Assembly (NCBI RefSeq): GCF_022811645.1
Contig: NZ_CP094539.1
Location: forward strand, 1-15,253
Length of the DNA stretch: 15,253 nt
Reading direction: 5' to 3'
Source of the DNA: Hymenobacter monticola
Lineage (GTDB): Bacteria; Bacteroidota; Bacteroidia; Cytophagales; Hymenobacteraceae
Shown one piece after another: positions 12,941 through 15,253 of the stretch. The notes under the pieces were generated by a model. The model was not told the origin of the DNA. It ran no database searches and saw nothing but the letters and a program-made list of their open reading frames with translations. A program made the position numbers and the translations under genes. Numbering within the stretch: the stretch's first letter is position 1; each line of letters opens with the position of its first letter.

Positions 12941-13612
12941 ATGCTCTTTAAACTCGCGGTTGACTGTATTATTCTGGCGTACGACCCGCTGGACAACCAC
13001 TTAAAAGTGCTGCTGATTCAGCGGGAAAATGAGCCCGCTAAGGGCCACTGGGCCCTTCCGGGCGGGTTTGTCGACCAGTCCGAAGACTTCGCCGCAACGG
13101 CGGCGCGCAAGCTGCGTCAGGAGACGGGTGTAACCGTGAGCTACCTGGAACAAGTGAGGGCTTATGCCCTCACCGACCCCACAGCGGGCCAGCGCCTGGC
13201 GTCCGTTTCGTACTACGCCCTGCTGGACCTCGCCCACTACGCACCGGCGACAGACCGCTCTCACCTGGCCCAATGGGTGCCTTTAGTCCACTTGCCCACG
13301 TTGCCCTTTGACCACGGGTTGAAGGTGCAGGATGCTTGGCAGCGGCTCCAGGAGGCCGCCCGCAACCAGCCCGTCCCATTCCATTTACTACCGCCAAAGT
13401 TTCCCCTCAACCAGCTGCAACGGTTTTACGAAGCCCTCTACCAAGTACCGCTTGACAACCGCAATTTTCGCAAATGGGTGAAAGGCCTTCCGTACATAGA
13501 ACCGCTGGAAGAGGTGGAAACCAACGTCTCCCACCGGCCTAGCCGGCTCTATCATTTTAAGGCTGCCGTTTATGCCACCTTCCGCCAAGCGGCTCAGTTG
13601 ACCCCCTACTAA
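12941..13612 (+). CDS. Nudix-type transcription factor (NrtR/AraR-like)
   Basis: A 223-residue protein: an N-terminal Nudix-fold domain (about 1-145) and a C-terminal winged helix (about 150-223, ending RLYHFKAAVYATFRQA), the architecture of NrtR and Bacteroidota AraR-like regulators. The Nudix box starts normally, G42-x5-E48, but the catalytic REUxEE is R56-K57-L-x-Q60-E61, so two of the metal-binding glutamates are replaced by K and Q. In this regulator family such loss converts a hydrolase domain into a ligand sensor, for ADP-ribose or a sugar-like effector. It is divergent from the nucleoside hydrolase across a perfect inverted repeat, which fits regulation of that gene and of itself. Release of repression by a nucleoside- or ribose-derived ligand is inference. 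Confidence 0.88.
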   Translation: MLFKLAVDCIILAYDPLDNHLKVLLIQRENEPAKGHWALPGGFVDQSEDFAATAARKLRQETGVTVSYLEQVRAYALTDPTAGQRLASVSYYALLDLAHYAPATDRSHLAQWVPLVHLPTLPFDHGLKVQDAWQRLQEAARNQPVPFHLLPPKFPLNQLQRFYEALYQVPLDNRNFRKWVKGLPYIEPLEEVETNVSHRPSRLYHFKAAVYATFRQAAQLTPY

Positions 13613-13807
13613 ATAGTTAAGCTTACCTATTAGTAGACAATTGAACGAAAGGGAGAAAAGACGCTGGCAAAAGTCAGCTGACTCTTCTTGTTTCTGTTCA
13701 GTTACATAATCGGTGTTATAAGCGCCGCCTCGGAATCGCACCGCTTTTGGCCTTCCTGAACTGCCCTCGGCCGGCGTGGTACTTTTCCAATTTAGGAGAT
13801 ACTACTA

Positions 13808-14365
13808 TCACACCGCTACACCTCTCTGTAGCTTCACCAAGCGTTCGTAAACTTGGCGGGCATTAGGAATGCGAGCAAGCTGGGGCGTTTGAGGCACCCC
13901 CGGCCAGCCCACTCTGGCAAGAGCTGCGTAGCGGGAGTATATAGCACCCAAAGAAATAGTACCGGTTCCATCTGGCTTCTCCACTAACGTCAACGCCGGG
14001 AGGCTTTTAAGGTCAAATGAGGTAACCTGTTTGCGAAATATCCCTGACCGGATGAGCACCCGTTCGCTAGTAATGTTATACGCTGTATGAGCACGTTGTT
14101 GCGCCACGTACAGAAAGCGGCCAACGGCTAGATAAAGCCCCATGAGCAAAAAAGGAACGCCTAAAAAAATGGCTGGGTGGAAACCGGCAGCCTGTACCCT
14201 CCACATCCAACGCAGGGCATAGCCGAACAGCAATAGACCAAGAGGAGCAATACAAAAATCCACCCGTTGAATATCCAACCCGGTTTTTGGGTGACCACTC
14301 CACAGCAGCTTTTCCCCTGGCTGTAGTTCAGCTACTATCTTTTGCTGTAATACAATGGTTTTCAT
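13808..14365 (-). CDS. Bacterial PH-domain (DUF304-like) membrane protein
   Basis: A 185-residue membrane protein. After a short N-terminal stretch with PGEKLLWSGHPK (16-27), two membrane segments lie near 37-56 and 66-86. Then AYNITSERVLIRSGIFRKQVTSFDLKSLPAL (95-125) gives the core strand pattern of the bacterial PH-like domain, and the C-terminus is soluble. The family (bPH_2/DUF304, as in YdbS/YdbT) is widespread; some members influence lipid or bacteriocin sensitivity, but the function is mostly unknown. It is convergent with the Nudix regulator gene across a 195-bp gap that holds a 12-bp palindrome AGTCAGCTGACT (13672-13683) and no gene. It has no evident link with the leader-like genes to its right, which are divergent. 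Confidence 0.75.
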   Translation of the reverse strand: MKTIVLQQKIVAELQPGEKLLWSGHPKTGLDIQRVDFCIAPLGLLLFGYALRWMWRVQAAGFHPAIFLGVPFLLMGLYLAVGRFLYVAQQRAHTAYNITSERVLIRSGIFRKQVTSFDLKSLPALTLVEKPDGTGTISLGAIYSRYAALARVGWPGVPQTPQLARIPNARQVYERLVKLQRGVAV

Positions 14366-14561
14366 GAGATGGCAATGATTAAATCTGCGGGCTATGAAAT
14401 AAAGTCCAGCGCTTCACGTTACTCCTAAACCACTGGCAAACAAATATTTTTTGACTTATATTCGTACCATTCTAGTTCCTGCTGCCGCCGCAATACCTGT
14501 TTTCGGCGGAATGAGTTGTTTGATTTAAGTTTCCAATTTTTCACTTTAATCCAACGTACCA

Positions 14562-14942
14562 ATGGCAAAGCAAGGAGTTCCAACCGAAAAGATGATTCAG
14601 GACTTAGGAAAAGTCGTGAGTCACCCTCAGTTCCAAAGCATTGTTCAGGAATTAGAGGAAACTCCCGCTCCTCAGCGGCGGAGTAAGGCCAAGCAGTTAG
14701 CTTCTGTTGACGAGCTTAAACGCCGTGGTATCCCGGTGCCTTCCACAATGCGGTTTACAACCCGCATGTTTGAAAATCCGACGGCCCCAACAACTGAGTT
14801 TGACTTACTGGACACGTTTGACCCGGCTAGTGAGCGGGTATCTACCTTGCAGCAGTCGGAATTAGTGGCCCCTACGTTCTGCATCACCGTGGGAGTGGGA
14901 GAGCTAATCTATATCTGTGCTTCCCTAGGCGATACTATCTAG
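14562..14942 (+). CDS. Leader-plus-core-shaped protein; possible RiPP precursor, copy 1
   Basis: A 126-residue protein I cannot assign firmly. The N-terminal 70 residues form a charged helical region with HPQFQSIVQELEETPAPQR and a hinge ELKRRGIPVPSTMRF, which resembles nitrile-hydratase-like leader peptides (NHLP) of modified peptides, in which a GI-x-(V/L)P element ends the leader. A low-complexity linker follows. The last 21 residues, from T105, hold FCITVGVG, Y-I-C and SLGDTI, with C107, C119 and several Thr/Ser, shaped like a core. A homologous gene starts at 15035, in tandem. TAAGTTTC (14526-14533) is one mismatch from a -7 box. No modifying enzyme is in the window. It may instead be an ordinary small protein of an unknown family. 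Confidence 0.6.
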   Translation: MAKQGVPTEKMIQDLGKVVSHPQFQSIVQELEETPAPQRRSKAKQLASVDELKRRGIPVPSTMRFTTRMFENPTAPTTEFDLLDTFDPASERVSTLQQSELVAPTFCITVGVGELIYICASLGDTI

Positions 14943-14952
14943 AGAACATCTG

Positions 14953-14990
14953 CCAAATCGGCCTAGTGCATATGCACTAGGCCGATTTGG
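14953..14990. repeat. Perfect 38-bp palindrome between the tandem genes
   Basis: CCAAATCGGCCTAGTGCAT (14953-14971) is followed without spacer by its exact reverse complement (14972-14990). It lies 11 bp after the first gene's stop and 44 bp before the second gene's ATG. No long T-run follows (TGTAATAGTATTT). It could be an attenuator that sets the ratio of the two products, a terminator, or a recombination site. Confidence 0.93.
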
Positions 14991-15034
14991 TGTAATAGTA
15001 TTTCTCCACCTAGCCCCATAAACAGAACAGTTGT

Positions 15035-15253
15035 ATGAACCAGGTTCTAGATACCGAGGATATGATGGCAACGCTACGTGACGTCAGCGCATTTGCCGAA
15101 ACGCCAGCATTCCAGGCTTTGCTGCAAGAATTAAAGGACACACCGCGGCCGCAACGGCAAGATTTTGTCAAGTCATTCGTCCTGCAAAAAGGCGCGTTAG
15201 AAAAAAGGGGCATCCAAGTTCCCGAGGACATGATTATCCAACGTTCCAAGTTT
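15035..15253 (+). CDS. Leader-like protein, copy 2 (truncated by window edge)
   Basis: The frame from ATG 15035 is open for 73 codons to the window end. It is homologous to the first protein: TE(D/K)M near the start, P-x-FQ-x-x-x-QEL-(K/E)-(D/E)-TP-x-PQR in the middle, then (E/K)-x-RGI-x-VP-x-x-M-x-x-x-x-x-x-F. The first protein's C-terminal core-like part is not reached here, so whether the second copy has one is unknown. It is in tandem with copy 1, separated by 92 bp containing the 38-bp palindrome. Confidence 0.7.
   Translation, partial: MNQVLDTEDMMATLRDVSAFAETPAFQALLQELKDTPRPQRQDFVKSFVLQKGALEKRGIQVPEDMIIQRSKF

Noticed and set aside
15010..15249. A 79-codon minus-strand frame at the right edge.
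   Set aside because: It is antisense to the second leader-like gene, whose homology to the first tandem gene establishes the plus strand as coding.
1..15253. tRNA or rRNA genes and insertion sequences.
   Set aside because: No cloverleaf with a T-arm, no rRNA-like conserved stretch and no DDE transposase motif were found by eye.

Overview
The window reads as part of a mobilizable plasmid, or a plasmid-derived region, from a GC-rich member of the Bacteroidota, most likely Hymenobacter or a close relative in the Cytophagales. Three things point there: a BfmA/BtgA-type accessory protein next to a DUF5712/MobB-type relaxase, candidate -7 promoter boxes of the Bacteroidota form TAnnTTTG (6625, 9381, and on the minus strand 10304 and 12905), and weak or absent Shine-Dalgarno sequences. 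The genus is an inference; no rRNA or housekeeping gene is present.

Left edge (1-801): the last 34 codons of an unknown gene, a strong hairpin terminator, and a CPBP-family membrane protease. Small-gene cluster (830-2156, all minus): two paralogous short proteins resembling VbhA-type antitoxins but with no Fic partner in view, a 75-residue unknown protein bracketed by two copies of a 16-bp palindrome (one at the centre of a perfect 60-bp palindrome), and a 111-residue unknown whose paralogue lies 6.4 kb away.

Mobilization and replication (2213-8168): a relaxase, a BfmA-type relaxosome protein, a 444-bp inverted-repeat-rich gap that is the best oriT candidate, and a TraG/VirD4-like coupling protein, all minus. 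Then comes an iteron origin with five 21-22 bp repeats and a plus-strand Rep_3/RepB initiator, convergent with an AT-hook/ribbon-helix-helix-like protein that has 42-bp coding repeats. No mating-pore genes are seen, so the element looks mobilizable rather than self-conjugative.

Accessory cargo (8259-15253): the second copy of the 111-residue family, an Abi_2-like protein with an RNxxxH HEPN-type motif, a promoter-hairpin-terminator unit with a competing inverted copy, and a serine recombinase with a res/operator-like inverted repeat upstream. These are followed by a frameshifted UPF0309-type SIS gene, a GNAT acetyltransferase, and a nucleoside hydrolase divergent from a Nudix-type transcription factor across a compact operator/promoter. 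The right end holds a bacterial PH-domain membrane protein and two tandem related genes of leader-plus-core shape (the second cut by the window edge) separated by a perfect 38-bp palindrome.

The most interesting parts are the tandem leader-like genes, which may be precursors of a modified peptide family; the Nudix regulator with a degenerate Nudix box and an operator enclosing the -7 box of the nucleoside hydrolase; and the recurrent TTTTGCAATTGCAAAA palindromes, two of which lie inside a coding sequence.
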